DNA of 64,000 nt, from the NCBI GenBank assembly GCA_013368325.1, contig JAACJK010000164.1, positions 744,001-808,000 on the forward strand, in the 5' to 3' direction. The DNA comes from Ephemerocybe angulata. Taxonomy: Eukaryota > Basidiomycota > Agaricomycetes > Agaricales > Psathyrellaceae. Numbering within the stretch: the stretch's first letter is position 1; each line of letters opens with the position of its first letter. Made by a program: the position numbers and the translations under genes. Of the stretch, positions 23,486 to 34,923 are shown one piece after another. The notes under the pieces were generated by a model. That model made no database searches and was not told the DNA's origin. It worked only from the letters and a program-made list of their open reading frames with translations.

Positions 23486-23929
23486 ATGCCCTCCGACCAG
23501 CTCGACTACGATGACAACTTTTGGAAACACATTCTCGGCCCCCAGTACATGAAGTGCAAGCCCGAGAACAAGAAACACCTCCTCTTCTCCCTCCTATGCT
23601 ATCTCCAAGTCCCCTTGCTTGATTTTCTCGAATGGACCTTCAAATCGGACATAACGACGGTCCGAACTCGTGCAGGTCGCTTTCTTGGGTACCACGCCAC
23701 AGGCTTGGATGAAGAACGACGATTTCCGCCAGCAGTCATCTTCCGGCTGTGGCACGGCTTCGGCGAAGGGAAGGCTCGCAAGCATCTTCATGAAATGATT
23801 CATAGCTGCGCCCAGGAGATTGCACTAGAAGAAAGCGACGCAATTATCAAGGACAAGACGCTCAAGATTAAAACAAGCGAACTTACGCAGGATTCATTTG
23901 AACGTCTCCTCACACCTGACAGAGCTTGA
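23486..23929 (+). CDS. Small hypothetical protein
   Basis: A 147-codon frame from an ATG in good context (ttgtaccactATG). It begins MPSDQLDYDDNFWKHIL and is rich in aromatic and charged residues with no low complexity, unlike the spurious frames around it. The central block (DFLEWTFKS ... TRAGRFLGYHATG ... FPPAVIFRLWHGF) loosely recalls the N-terminal module of large basidiomycete repeat-family proteins such as DUF6589, but this is a weak impression. It may be a complete small gene or the N-terminal remnant of a longer one, since the frame stops without an obvious splice continuation. No signal peptide or membrane segment is visible. A minus-strand candidate gene converges on its 3' end. Confidence 0.5.
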   Translation: MPSDQLDYDDNFWKHILGPQYMKCKPENKKHLLFSLLCYLQVPLLDFLEWTFKSDITTVRTRAGRFLGYHATGLDEERRFPPAVIFRLWHGFGEGKARKHLHEMIHSCAQEIALEESDAIIKDKTLKIKTSELTQDSFERLLTPDRA

Positions 23930-24310
23930 GCCGTTTCTTCAGTCGTTTTCGGATGGAAGGGAGGGTAAGGTTGTTCGGGAGTGTAGTTCTAATGCCCGGA
24001 AGGCGAGACTGGACGGGCGGTTTGCGTTTTCGAGGAGTCTCGGGGACTGAGGGTTTGGGCGGCGGCGCGTCTGACGGCCTGTCCGAAGTTCCTAATTGCG
24101 AGGGAACGGGTGCTTCTGGGCTCATATCTATTAGGGATCCCGTTAGTATAGACCTTTGAGAGGATACATACAAAGTTTGAACTCACCTGCACCACTTTCA
24201 GAAGAACGAGGAGGCGAGAAGAATACACGACCTCGACGCGTCGCGTTCCGCTGGTCGTTCTTAATTGGGTCACATTTCGGGGAAATAACGCGTGTTGCGA
24301 GCCAAAAAGT
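23910..24310 (-). CDS. Possible two-exon coding fragment, Pro/Arg/Lys-rich
   Basis: A minus-strand segment from about 24310 to 24204 (residues such as NATRRGRVFFSPPRSSESG) can be spliced by a donor gtgagt after gcag and an acceptor ccctaatag. The second exon reads DMSPEAPVPSQLGTSDRP and ends in a basic stretch (LPSIRKRLKKRLKLCQV, stop near 23910). No start codon is visible in the upstream frame, which closes at a stop near 24313. This is either the 3' end of a broken gene or a chance frame. It overlaps the last bases of the small plus-strand gene. Confidence 0.25.
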
Positions 24311-24424
24311 TGATTAAATAATAAAGTAATATCGAAAGATCAAAATGAGGGGCGGTCGAAAATGAAGGGAGGTCAGGAAAAGTGTAGAGGGCGATTAGAA
24401 CGTCTTGGTGGTTTTGTGACATCT

Positions 24425-24526
24425 TGTCCCAAGCCCCTTCTTCGAAGGTTCGAGCTGAGCTCGAAAAACGCCCATAAAAGGCGTTTGTTTGGTATAACCA
24501 AACATCGAAAGAAGGGGCTTGGCACG
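24425..24526. repeat. Perfect cloverleaf-forming inverted repeat
   Basis: The outer 14-bp arms (24429-24442 and 24509-24522, ccaagccccttctt and its complement) enclose three perfect 7-bp hairpins. These are ttcgagc-tga-gctcgaa (24449-24465), aaacgcc-cataaaa-ggcgttt (24466-24486) and gtttggt-ata-accaaac (24487-24503). The three hairpins abut with no spacer, and outward pairing continues after one mismatch. Four stems of this regularity are very unlikely by chance. It is not a tRNA: the T-loop and D-loop signatures are absent and the acceptor stem is too long. It may be the structured end of a mobile element or a fold-back element. Confidence 0.85.
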
Positions 24527-25399
24527 AACCTACTGGCGCTGGACTCTCATGCCCAAGGGGGCGAATGCACTGCCTGCAAGATGAAAGTTGGGAGTTAAGT
24601 AAGTCCAATGGGCTTGAAAAAAAAAATTATAATGGGGTTTCCAATCCATCCGGGGTCTGTTACACGTGTATGGTGCTCTGTGATGCGCTTTCTAATTTTC
24701 ACCATAATAGGTATCCGAGCACCCAAGCCTGTTGAAATTCGAGAGGAAGTGAAGATTTGCAGTTTTGGCTTTAGATCATGGGTGTGCATTCCGAGCAGCT
24801 TCCGTTTCCGTTGCGCAGCAGTAGTATACAAATGGACGAGATGCCATAGGCTGGCCGCCGCTGGGTGAGTCCTTGTAAACGTCATCTGATTCAACTCTAC
24901 TCCTCTCAAGGCTTCTCAAGGCTTGTGGCCAAGCTTCACCTCGGAGCATCATGCTTGGCTCAGTTCTGCGCCGCCGCCTGCGATCCTGCCCCTTGGGTTA
25001 TGCGACTGCGCTGGGGTGAGCTAGAATGTAGATACAGCGGAGTGCATCATTTGAGAATACTCCCATCCTAGAAGGTGCTCAGCAATCGAGGAGTTGAAAA
25101 TGAAGAAGCCCTATGTAGGCTTGTCATGGGAAGGTTAAGAATCGCCGCATCTTCCTGTTCCATTCGAGTCGGGGCGCATGTTAGGCGCACACACTCCCAT
25201 TTAGCGGCGCAGTCGTCGGAGTACACAAGTGACCCTAGACCCTTGGTGAAGATTCGGGCTTCACGGCCGCGTTAGATGGACTTATGGGAGAAAGGAGTTT
25301 GAAAGGGAAAGTGCAGATACCCTGAGGTTGGGCTTGCCAGGGATTATTATATGGTTTATCCTCCAAGCGCTCCAAGTCCGAGGGTCTCGCACGCCGAGC

Positions 25400-26298
25400 T
25401 TAGCTGCGCTTTCGCCTCTTTTTCAATGCTTCGTCGGGGACTAAGTCCCGAGCTCGTGTGATCAAGCTGGATTCAAATTGAATTGAAAGGTGCGCTCCAT
25501 CATGATGCTGCTGCCCAGTAGACTCCGGGCGGGGGCGCATGCCACCGCAGACTCGATGGTCGGCGCAGTCATAAAGGGTAATCAGCACCTTTGAGTCGTC
25601 AGTGGTCATAATGCGCAGTCTATAGTTGGGCTCAGCCTTTGCGTAACTTTGCGTAACTGCTACTTGCGTACCGCTGACAATACGGGGCTCTAAAGTTGCG
25701 GAAGCCACTTTTAGAATGTGTATCGACGGCACCGTATACATGACGCTTCTGCCGTACGCTCCTGGGAGCCACCTAGAGAGGTCTCGGGCATAGCGTTGCC
25801 GGAAAGGCCATATTCGCCGAGCTTCGACTCCTCTTTTGGCGCTCAGGTAGGAGGGAATTAGCGCCTCAAGTTCGACGACCTGGCGACCGAATGAAAGCAG
25901 AAGTGAACAGTGCGTTGAGCAGACGGATGATGCCTTGAGAATCGAACAGTCAATTCTCCAAGATGAAGGTGCATGACCCAGAGAGCAGGACCAGATAGCG
26001 GGAGCATCCACGAGGAGTAAGTCTCAGAATCAGCTTTGCGCAGCTAAGAAGGAGAAGTTGATGCTGGCGTCTAAGTTGTGAGTTGGTTCGTATCACCGAG
26101 CTGTTGTAAGTACCCGAGTCGCCTCCAGATATGGGCAATCGTGTGCATGATTAAAAGCATTGCGGAACCGAGTGATATTGCTCGAGAGGTGTCGACGTAA
26201 AGATAGAGGTGTGAAGAAGGAGGGCAGGCGGGTGCAGACTCGATAGAAAGGCCTGCCAGCCGCCTAGCTGTTGCGGATTGTGACTTGTACAGGGTCAT
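25400..26298 (-). pseudogene. Possible DUF3237-like gene or relic
   Basis: Two minus-strand frames look like pieces of one protein. The upstream piece (26298-26071) contains SHLYLYVDTSRAISLGS, resembling the start of UPF0311/DUF3237 domains. The downstream piece (26011-25400, 203 codons) contains LSRWLPGAYGRSVMYTV and YRLRIMTTDDSKVLITLY, which resemble the central and TDDG-type motifs of the same family. I could not join them with convincing splice sites. The downstream frame contains a short tandem repeat that could be an unspliced intron. It is either a real multi-exon gene that I cannot resolve or a decayed copy. Family assignment is tentative. Confidence 0.28.
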
Positions 26299-26836
26299 AT
26301 GAAGGAAACTGACAGCTTGAAGGGGTCAGGGCGAAGGTAAAACAGAGCTCCAGACTATATACTTGGCCACAGGGACAGACAGCAGGCTGGCACGTTTGTT
26401 CCGCCAAAGACTGGATAGGTGTGGATGAGGTGTCAGCTCATCGATCGTCATTGAAGTGCAAAGTATCGTGCCTATTGTCGTTCCAGAATACGAGTGCACA
26501 GGCCTGGGCGACGTCAGAGCTGTGGGCGGCGGTGTGGGGCGATGTGCGCGGCTGGGCGTTGGCGGTGCCGGTGCTCCCGGCCAGCGCAAAGCTGCCTCAT
26601 TTTTAGCAAATGGGCGGACATAAAGAGGCCGACGCAGACCGAAAGGAGATGCAGTGCGCAGTCGCGAGATTGATGGGCACGTGACGGCAATCATATCCGT
26701 CGTGCTGCGGAATATTACAGTGAACCGGCTGAATGAAGAGATCGACTCGACCCCTTGGCCCGACTGCGCACACACTAAGCGCCAGCGCAGTTTTGCGAAG
26801 CCCTATTTCCCTGGTCTCCTTCCTACTCCCACCACC

Positions 26837-29800
26837 ATGCATTTAGAATCTCTCGACAACCCCCAACGCTCCTCCAGGAAGGGCAAGGAGCGTGATCCGT
26901 CTCATCCACCTACAAGAGACCGAGAGCCCCAGGGGCAGCTCGACCTGGCCGACAAGATCATAGCCCATCGACGAAAGAACGCAGGGTAAGCATCTCGTCC
27001 ATTCGAGTCGGCCTTTCCTCACTTTCTTCCTTATCTCCTCACTGCAGGGCTCAGCGGATGCGGGACAGAGCAGAACGAGAGGGCATGTCGACAACCGCAG
27101 CGTCGACCGCACAAAACTCGGCTTCTCAGCCGCAGTCGTCGAGTAGAACCGAACGTTCCCCCCGCACATCCGCACTCCCCCCCTCATCGAGGCAACCAGT
27201 TTCGTCTCCGAGGAAGCCCCAAGCGGTCGTCTCGCGACCAGCCGTCGTGGAGGCCGACCACGAAGAATTTTCTCGGCGACTCAAGATATCCTCCCCGGGC
27301 CCATCCCCTCGCCCAGCTCAACCCCTGCACGGGAAGAGCTCTGTCTCAAAACTCTACAACCCCGACACCGACTCCTTCCCTATCCGACGAACGGCCGAGC
27401 CAGAACAGCTCTCGGATACGACGGGAAGCTCCTATGTCCAAGTTCCAAGACAACTGGCGGGTGCGCAGCAGCGGGATGACCGTCGCAGCGGCCCAAGGCA
27501 GTTGTTCGATCACCGGAAAGATGACCCCGTCCGCTTCCAAGTCCTGACCCGCCCACCCAGCTCAACACCCCGCGCACGCCCCACCCCTACTCCCAAAGGC
27601 TCTGGCGACTACGTCTCAGCATCGTCGGCGTCGTCGTATGCGCCATCAGTCGCGTCATCGACCTTCACCCTCTCATCGACGACGGATGGCTCGTCAGCGT
27701 CATCAGGCTTATTCGACGGCCGTCAAGGACCGGCTACCGACGATTCTGCGGGTACCGGCGCCTATGCCAAACAGCTGAAGCGTCTGTACCGCACGATTAC
27801 CGATCTCGAGACGAAGGTGAATAAGGAGGATCCTGATGACATGGATGTTGGTATGGGTAGGGTGTTGTTGAAAGGGGGCAAGGAGCCCACCGCGGTCAAC
27901 ACCGAGGTCGAGAAGGACAAGTGGAAGACCCAGATCTCTGACCACAAACAGTGCGTTTTATTCTTTTTTCTTCATCGAAACCTACTTACCCTTCCTACCA
28001 GCCTCGCCGAAACCATTCACTCCCTCCTCGAGCTTTCTCTCGACCCCAAAGTTCCCGTTTCCCTTCGCACCATCCCGACAAAGTACAACATTGTCATTCG
28101 CCTCTGGTCATACGGCTTCCATCGCATTCTCGAATCACTCCGCCGCTCTTCCTTCACCTCCCAGATCGCTCTCGAACATCTGCAAGATTTTATTTTCTAC
28201 GCCTACACCTACTACACGGGTCTACTCGAAGAACCAAACCTCGTCAGCTTCAAGTCAGCCTGGCTGGAAGCCCTCGGGGATCTCGCACGGTACAAGATGG
28301 CCGTTGCTGCCATGGTCAACGGTACGATGAGCAACCAAGGTGGGCTGACTACAAAAGCCGTCACGGAAATAACGGAAGCGTCGTCTCTTGCGGTACCAAG
28401 GGCTGGTGAGGGCAAGTCGATCAGCGATGGCCCTGCAGCGCGGATCGACGACAGCCCGTCCCCGAGTGTCGGTCTCACAGCTGCCCGACTCATGGATATC
28501 GAGCCGGAGAAGGAGCGGTGGCGAAATGTCGCGAGGGACTGGTACGGCGCGGGTGTGGCTGAGCAGCCGGGAGCGGGGAAACTTCACCACCACCTTGGTC
28601 TCTTATCGAGAGAAGTCGAGTCGGAAGAATTACGAGCCATTTACCACTTTACGAAAAGGTACGTTCTATTCTCACAGAGTTGCCACAGCCGTACTTACGA
28701 ATTCGGCATCTAGCATGACAACTCTACACCCATTTATGACCTCGCGGGAGTCTATCCTGCCCATGTGGTCGACTGCGGGACAGACAAGGCGCGCGGTACC
28801 TGACGCTCGCGTCCCGGAGTTGTTTGTCCTCCTCCACGGCATGTTATTCACCAATATCCAGCTCGACGACTTCCAGCCCACGCTCGCGCGCTTCATCGAG
28901 CGACTCGACATCGAAGGCGCAGAAGAAAAAGAGTGGATTATGATGGCTGCCGTCAACATCACTGCTATTCTGGAATACGGTAGGGCCAGCAGCCTGATGC
29001 GTAAACTGGGTGTCGTGGGTCCGAAGGATGCGGCAGGCACCCAGCAAGCTGCGAGCGTGCGCGTCATGCGGAAGAAGGCCGCCGCAGGCGTCCCCGGTGC
29101 CGTCAGCCCTCCCGGCGGCGAGGACATGATGGATGTCGACGACGACTACCGCCGCGAACGCGACCAGATCATGCGCTCCCCCGCCCTGCACCAGCTCAAG
29201 CCGATGACCCCTCCCTCGCCCACCACCGAGCTTCCTGATTGCCCGCCCGCCCTCAATTACGCGATGCAGCTTACCTTCGCTATGCTCTCACTTGTTCTCC
29301 GGCGCCCGCTTCGCCAGCCGTCGGCGTATGCTCGGTCGACTCTCAACCCCTACCTCACCGTTATTCTCACCTTCCTCTCAACGATCCTCAAGCAGAGCCC
29401 GGCCCTCCACGTTCTCGAGCGCAGTATCCCATGGCAGGAACTCGCAACGTTCTTCGGGACGATTCCCCGCCGTGTGATGACATCCCAGGGCCTTTTCGAC
29501 GAGACCCCGGCCTCGGGTGAGCGGTGGGCAATGCTCACGTCGGGCGTCTCCCCTCCTCTCGCCGAAGATTGGTGCATGCGTGGTATGGAGTGGGTCGGCC
29601 GTAAGGTCTTCGAGCGCGGGTACTGGAAGTCGAGCGAGGATCGCAAGGCAGAGATGGAGGTTCTCGACCAGATGGAGGGCGTCGAGATCTCGGATGGGAC
29701 GATTGAGGACGATGATGAAGAGGATGGCGCGGAGGGCAAGGCGAGGCCGAGTGCGTTGAGCGACTTGGAGAGGAGGTGGATTCGGATTGCGAGGAGTGCG

Positions 29801-30768
29801 GTTAATGTCACGCAGTGTGTCGATGGGTTGACGTGGAAGGAGGGGACTCGGGAATGGAAGGTCGAGGGCAAGTTGGCCCAGAAGGTCGAGCAGTGGAAGG
29901 AGGAGGATAGGCTCGAGCGGGAGGAGGAGGAGAGGAGGAGGATGGGCAGGAGGTGGACCGATGATGCGATGGAGATTGACGAGAACGAGGGAGAGATGTC
30001 GTCTGAGAGCGAGGCGGAGAACGACGACGATTCAGAGGAGGTTAAGGCACTCAAGGCTCGCCGCCGCTACCTCAAGAGCATCCTCGCGTCTTCGAGGCAG
30101 TCTTCCCCGGTCGCGTCGCAGCCCCGCACCCGAACCAGCAAGAAGGCTTCCGACCCGCGCCCAGCCCTTCCTATCCTCTCTGGTTACACCATCCTCGTCG
30201 TCGATACCAATATCGTCCTTTCCTCGCTGAACATGATCACCTCTCTCGTCGAGAGCATGAAGTGGACTGTTGTCATCCCGCTCCCAGTCGTCATGGAGCT
30301 CGACGGGCTCGCCTCCAACTCGGACCCTGTGCTTGCTGAGGCCGCCTCCTCCGCCATCAACTATATCTCTTCGCACATCCGCTCCCACTCGGTCTCCCTC
30401 AAGGTCCAGACCTCGAAAGGCAACTACCTCTCGAGCCTCACTGTCCGAACTGAGGACATCGACTTCTCCACGAGCAATATGCGAAGCATGGACGACCTCA
30501 TCCTCAAGGCTGCGATTTGGCAAGATGAGCACTGGCAGGATCGTTCGTCGATGCTCAAGGTCGATACTCTCCCTGCAGCTCAGACCGACAGTGCTGTCAA
30601 GGTGGTGTTCCTCACTCTCGATCGTAACTGTGCGTTATTTTCTCTATAGCATTTCAGCTTATATACTGACTTTCATCCCTACTCTCAGTGCGCCTCAAAT
30701 CTCGTTCGCGTCAACTCCCAGCCGCAAGCGAGAAGGACCTTGCAGCGCTCATGGCCCTCGCCACCTAA
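26837..30768 (+). CDS. EST1/SMG6-like protein with C-terminal PIN nuclease domain
   Basis: Likely the nonsense-mediated decay endonuclease SMG6-type protein. Five exons (26837-26985, 27048-27950, 28002-28658, 28714-30629, 30689-30768) give 1,234 codons. A disordered N-terminus is followed by an EST1-type helical region from about residue 310 (YGFHRILESLRR, FIFYAYTYYTGLLEE, FKSAWLEALGDLARYKMAV). A linker with acidic runs follows. The C-terminal PIN domain starts near residue 1065 (YTILVVDTNIVLSSL, VVMELDGLASNSD, MRSMDDLILKA, FLTLDRNLRLKSRSRQ). The three aspartates expected for PIN catalysis are present, so it is predicted active. The second intron (27951-28001) is 51 nt and stop-free, so its retention would not break the frame. 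The start was chosen as the first ATG of the spliced frame (ccaccATGcattta). Substrate specificity is inferred from the family. Confidence 0.88.
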
Positions 30769-31676
30769 TTCCTCCGCCGATCGCCTGGCTTTTCCTCCTC
30801 GTTAGATGCCTCGCTGCAGTTTAGGCCCCCGCGTCGGGCACGGAGAGTCGAGTCGCAGAGCCAACAGCCTCAGTCGCCAAGCTTCCATGAAGCAGGGAAG
30901 GTTCGATGCTCTGCATAACTCACTCGTCCGATACTAGTTTCCTGGTCAATTCCGTTTTTACTCCAGCAGCGGACTGGGTTACTTGTTTTTTTATTTGTCT
31001 CCCTTTACCTTCGCTACGCGTGGGTTTCTTGGTTCGCTACTCGCGATTGTTATCCCATCCTCTCCTCTCTTCTCCTCTCATTCATTTATTATCTCGCCCA
31101 CGCATGGTGGCTAGCACACATGTGGGTTCGCGAGTGGTTCTCATCGTCTTCGCTTCCTTGGTTCTCCTGTCACCGAAATACATAACATCCCAGCCACTCC
31201 TTTACCCACTTTGCTTCCAACGAAATCTCATCACAATCTCTTATATGTGTCCGCGGTTCTCTTCGTAGTAATATCATATGATGCACATCGAAATCCCATC
31301 TTCTTTTCTTCTTTCCAGTCTGGCATTCTTCGCATTGCGTCCCAAAATACCCCCTCTCTTAGTCCCTACTTCTCTATGTATTTTTGTACCAACCATAGTT
31401 CAGTTATCTTACACAGCACAATAGCAGTAACCTCCATGTCTCTTTCGCATCGCTCTCTTACCAATTCAATCCTGCATTCTTCTTTTGTCGTGTTCCTCTT
31501 GCCAATGTATACACCATTTTTGTCAACCACCTCGTCGAATCTATCGTCTTATCGATACCCCTGATCGAACTGAGCCACGAATCCATTAAATTGAATCTTC
31601 TCCACCTTGCAGCCTAACCCGTGAGTACAGTACAAAGCAAGCAACTAGATATGTATGCATTCTCTTCCATTCGACC
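30769..31676. other. Intergenic between the convergent EST1/SMG6-like and DOMON-b561 genes
   Basis: About 900 bases, strongly pyrimidine-rich on the plus strand (ttctttcttctttcc-type tracts), fitting the 3' untranslated region of the upstream gene. Open frames are Ser/Phe/Leu-rich without features. Nothing else is seen. Confidence 0.5.
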
Positions 31677-33564
31677 CTACGCCTTCAGCGTCGTCGTATG
31701 CGCCTTAAACGTCTCCTCATCTTCACTGCTCTCCTCCTCTTCGCTCTCCCCCTCTTCCTCCTCCTCTCCCACTTTGAACGCCTCCCTGTTCTCCTCCTCG
31801 AACAGCAGACGCGTCGAGGACGAAGGGTCTGTGCCCTGCTGCGCGGTCTCCGCGAGTTGGACGTAGTTTGCGGCCTTGGAAGGGTCGGCGCTGCCGCTGC
31901 GTTCTTGACGCCATTGGCGTTGGAGAAGTAAGAGCCCAGGGAGATAGAGTAGGGGCAAGACCTATAGCAATTCCGCGAGTTAGTTATGGTAGCAATTAAT
32001 CTCGAAAGGCAAAGATAGAAAAGAGCGGGGATGGATGAAGAATAGAGAAGATAGACGCACCCCAGCCCAAATCAGCCACAGCTTATGGTACCAGCGCGCG
32101 AAAGGCGCTTCGTCCTCCTCGAGCCTGAGCTTGTCGAGCCCGCTGCGGACCTGGAAGAACACGAACACGATGAAGAGCAGGCCGAACGCGATGTGTGCTA
32201 GGTTTCTCGGTGGGTGCGGCTTCGCGATGGGGCCTTTCGTTTCTACTCTTCGAAGGTGGATGTACCGCCCCAAGGCGACCTGCCCAACATAGAACAGGAG
32301 TAACACCGTACCGCAAATCTACAGGAACATCCATCTATGTTAGTAAACCTCTGAATCCTCAAGCCTCTTGTAACACACCTTATGCGCATCGTCCAAATGC
32401 GAGCCCCCATGCTTATACACACTCGCCGCACCCAAGAACCAGCCCAGCATCACAACAGGCGCCGCAACAAGCATATTAAGCACCCAATGCACGCGGAACC
32501 ACAGCGGGCTGAGCGTGCGGCCCCAGCGCGCCGCAAGCACGCCCATCGGGAGCACGAACAGCAGCCCAAACGACATCAAGTACGCATGCGCATGCACCGT
32601 GCGCTCGTGCCCCGAGTGGTCGTGCGGGTGCCTATTGCCATCGTGCCCCTCCTCGGATGTGGGTGGGTCATTCGGGAGCCCCGGGCGCTTGGAGGGGTCG
32701 TCTTGCCCTGGGAGCGGGCGCGCGGGGGGTTGGGAGGGGGAGCCTGAGGTGGTGGAGGTGAAGTTGAGGCGGAGGTGGCCGACTTCGAAGTGCCGGGCGA
32801 TGTGGGAGAGGTAGTCTTTCCCTGGGCGGATGGGGGAGGTGGCCCAGATGAGGCGCTCGTGGTCGATGGTGCCGTTTAGCAGGCCTTTCATCGCTGGGAC
32901 GTGGAATGCGAAGGTTGTGTGGTTCGAGTCTTTGGGCTGCCACTAGTGTAATAGAAGTTAGAGGGAAGGGATAGCGATCTAGGTGGTTAGCGGTGTGCGA
33001 TGAGGAGACAATGGGTACTGCTCACGGCGGATAGAGTGGGCTCGACAGCGGTCGCTTTGCGAGGGGGGTCAACCAGGACCATGGGCTCTGAGTACCATTT
33101 CGCATAGCGCTGTGACATCGTCATGGACCCGTCCTCGTTCTTCCACATAATCATCATATGCGACTTGACCATGTTCACTCCAAAGCCTCTGTAAGCCAAA
33201 TGAATTAGTCTACTTCAATCCTCTTAGTGAAGATAGATTGCATTACGCACAGCGCCATCCAGCCGACATCCTCAGGAGGGCTCGTCAACGACGTCAACTC
33301 ATCTGTCGCAAGCCCAGTATCAGAACACGTCGCCAGTCGACACACACACATAGAGAAGGAGAGCGTACAGGAAACAACATCGTTCTCGAGCGTCGCATTC
33401 ACGCAGAATATCGTCTTGCCCTCCCGCACTGTACACGTCGACCCGGTCTTCGTAACAGCGGCGTACGCCCCCGCAGCCCACAGCAGACTCGTAGATGCTG
33501 CCGACAAGAGAACCAGAAGTTGCGCCCGTGCCAGGAAAGCGCGGAATCCTCTGGGTGGCGCCAT
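31677..33564 (-). CDS. Secreted/membrane DOMON-cytochrome b561 protein
   Basis: Predicted membrane electron-transfer protein joining an extracellular DOMON domain (cellobiose-dehydrogenase cytochrome type) to a b561 heme membrane core. Six exons (33564-33369, 33302-33251, 33188-33026, 32942-32379, 32318-32061, 31961-31677) give 505 codons. The N-terminus has a hydrophobic signal segment (AQLLVLLSAASTSLLWAAG). The DOMON domain follows, with WMALGFGVNMVKSHMMIMW as its characteristic strand pair. A His-rich linker (HDGNRHPHDHSGHERTVHAH) leads into about five membrane helices with histidines placed for heme ligation (VHAHAYLMSFGLLFVLP, HLDDAHKICG, LAHIAFGLLFIVFVFF). The C-terminal tail is cytosolic and very acidic. 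Family members are linked to ferric reductase or redox roles; the substrate here is unknown. Spliced joins are all in frame. Confidence 0.9.
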
Positions 33565-34076
33565 GATGGTACTTGGATGAAAGAGTAGACGACGGCAGGC
33601 TGTCAAGCTTTAATATGATCTGCAGGCGCCCTGTACTAGGCCTGTTATATCAGGGCACAAAAGGGGCGATACATACTCATCCTCGTTGATAGTTGTCAGT
33701 ACGGCCATCGCACTCCAGGGAGAACGATATCAACGTAAGATGGATGTCGAATTCTGGAACGTGGAAGGCACAGACTGGCCAGAGACACACTATCTCCACT
33801 CTCGTAGTCTGCCTGCGCAGCGGATGCGGCGGCCTTCGTATGTTGGAGGACAACAGAGTCATGGGAACATCAGATCAAGTTTGGCTGCAGCCAGATCCGC
33901 AGTTGTGCTTCCGAGAATTAAATCGACGCGACGCGTTTGGTGGATTGAATTCTGCGCGATAGATGAGATACGAGATAGGCAGCGCGTGGAGGGGGCGTGG
34001 GGCAAAAGCAATGTATTGCTATATATCGTACAGTTTATATTTTCGCGTCAAAAGATTGTCAAGAGAGCCTAAGCAT
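33565..34076. other. Intergenic between the DOMON-b561 start and NDK stop
   Basis: About 510 bases holding the DOMON-b561 promoter (minus strand) and the NDK 3' flank. Short frames only; no motif recognised. Confidence 0.45.
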
Positions 34077-34695
34077 TTACTCGTAGATCCAGGGCTCAGC
34101 AACGTTGGTGTACTGAGTAACACCCTCGGGGAACCAGCTGGAACGAAGTCAGTACAGGTTCGACCCAGCAATAGAGACACTACGCACAGGGCAATCTCCT
34201 TCTCGGCGTTCTCAACGGTGTCGGAACCGTGGCAGATGTTGCGGCCGACAGCGAGGGCGTAGTCACCACGGATGGTGCCAACGGCGGAGGCGAGAGGGTT
34301 GGTAGCACCGAGCATGGCACGGCCAGTCTTGACGGCGTCGAGTCCCTGCCAGACCATGCCGACAACGGGGCCGGAGGCCATGTACTTGATGAGGCCGGCG
34401 AAGAAGCCCTTGCCTGCGAGATCAGCGTAATCTGCCATCGATCGCGCATGTCAGTATGCAGCAGCGACAGCGGGGCCAGGTCTACGCACGCTTCTCGAGG
34501 TGCTCGGGGGTGGCGTGGACGAGCTTGAGGGCGATGAGCTTGAAGCCGCGCTTCTCGAAGCGGGCGATGATCTCGCCGACGAGTCCGCGCTGGACGCCGT
34601 CGGGCTGCACATCCACAATCAGCTCTCGTCCCCAGGCTTTACAAGATCCCACTGCGCACCTTGACCATGATGTAGGTACGCTCGTTCTGGGACAT
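34077..34695 (-). CDS. Nucleoside diphosphate kinase
   Basis: Transfers the gamma phosphate between nucleoside tri- and diphosphates through a phosphohistidine. Four exons (34695-34660, 34604-34490, 34431-34188, 34137-34077) give 151 codons, exactly the family size. The start [12 protein letters not shown] leads to [17 protein letters not shown], and the active-site histidine is in [18 protein letters not shown]. The last exon ([19 protein letters not shown]) is the conserved C-terminus. The gene is divergent from QCR7 with 228 bases between the start codons, so both promoters share this space. Confidence 0.97.
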
Positions 34696-34923
34696 GTTGA
34701 AGATGATAGTGCAGATGCAGAATCCGACTCTCTGCAGGCCCACCTATTTATACCGCCCCATTTTCCATTATCAAAAATCTAATCAAATCGCGTCCGGGGC
34801 GCGGCGGCCCCAGATCCTCACAGGGCCAAACACAAATCCGGAAACGGCCGACGGCGCGGGTGCATGGTTGCAGGGTAGCCGCACGGTCATCGCCGCAAAA
34901 GTTTTGTCACCGCACCCACCACC
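34696..34923. promoter_or_regulatory. Shared divergent promoter of NDK and QCR7
   Basis: Only 228 bases separate the two start codons, so both core promoters must lie here or overlap. A TATA-like tatttatac occurs near 34745 on the plus strand. No known transcription-factor site is claimed. Both products serve energy metabolism, which would fit common control, but this is inferred from spacing alone. Confidence 0.5.

Larger units (their letters stand above)
23930..26836. other. Intergenic region with repeats and a possible relic gene
   Basis: Apart from the candidate fragment, the cloverleaf and the DUF3237-like relic listed separately, this region has only short frames. It contains two perfect 10-bp tandem duplications: tctcaaggct at 24904-24924 and ctttgcgtaa at 25637-25658. 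The last 150 bases are presumably the promoter of the EST1/SMG6-like gene. Confidence 0.45.

Noticed and set aside
24425..24526. Cloverleaf considered as a tRNA or mitochondrial-type tRNA
   Set aside because: The acceptor-like stem is 14 bp, two loops have only 3 bases, the 7-base loop lacks the U33-type anticodon context, and there is no CCA-side discriminator logic.
30906..31866. Series of hydrophobic open frames on the plus strand
   Set aside because: They reflect T/C-rich untranslated sequence and the antisense of the DOMON-b561 acidic tail.
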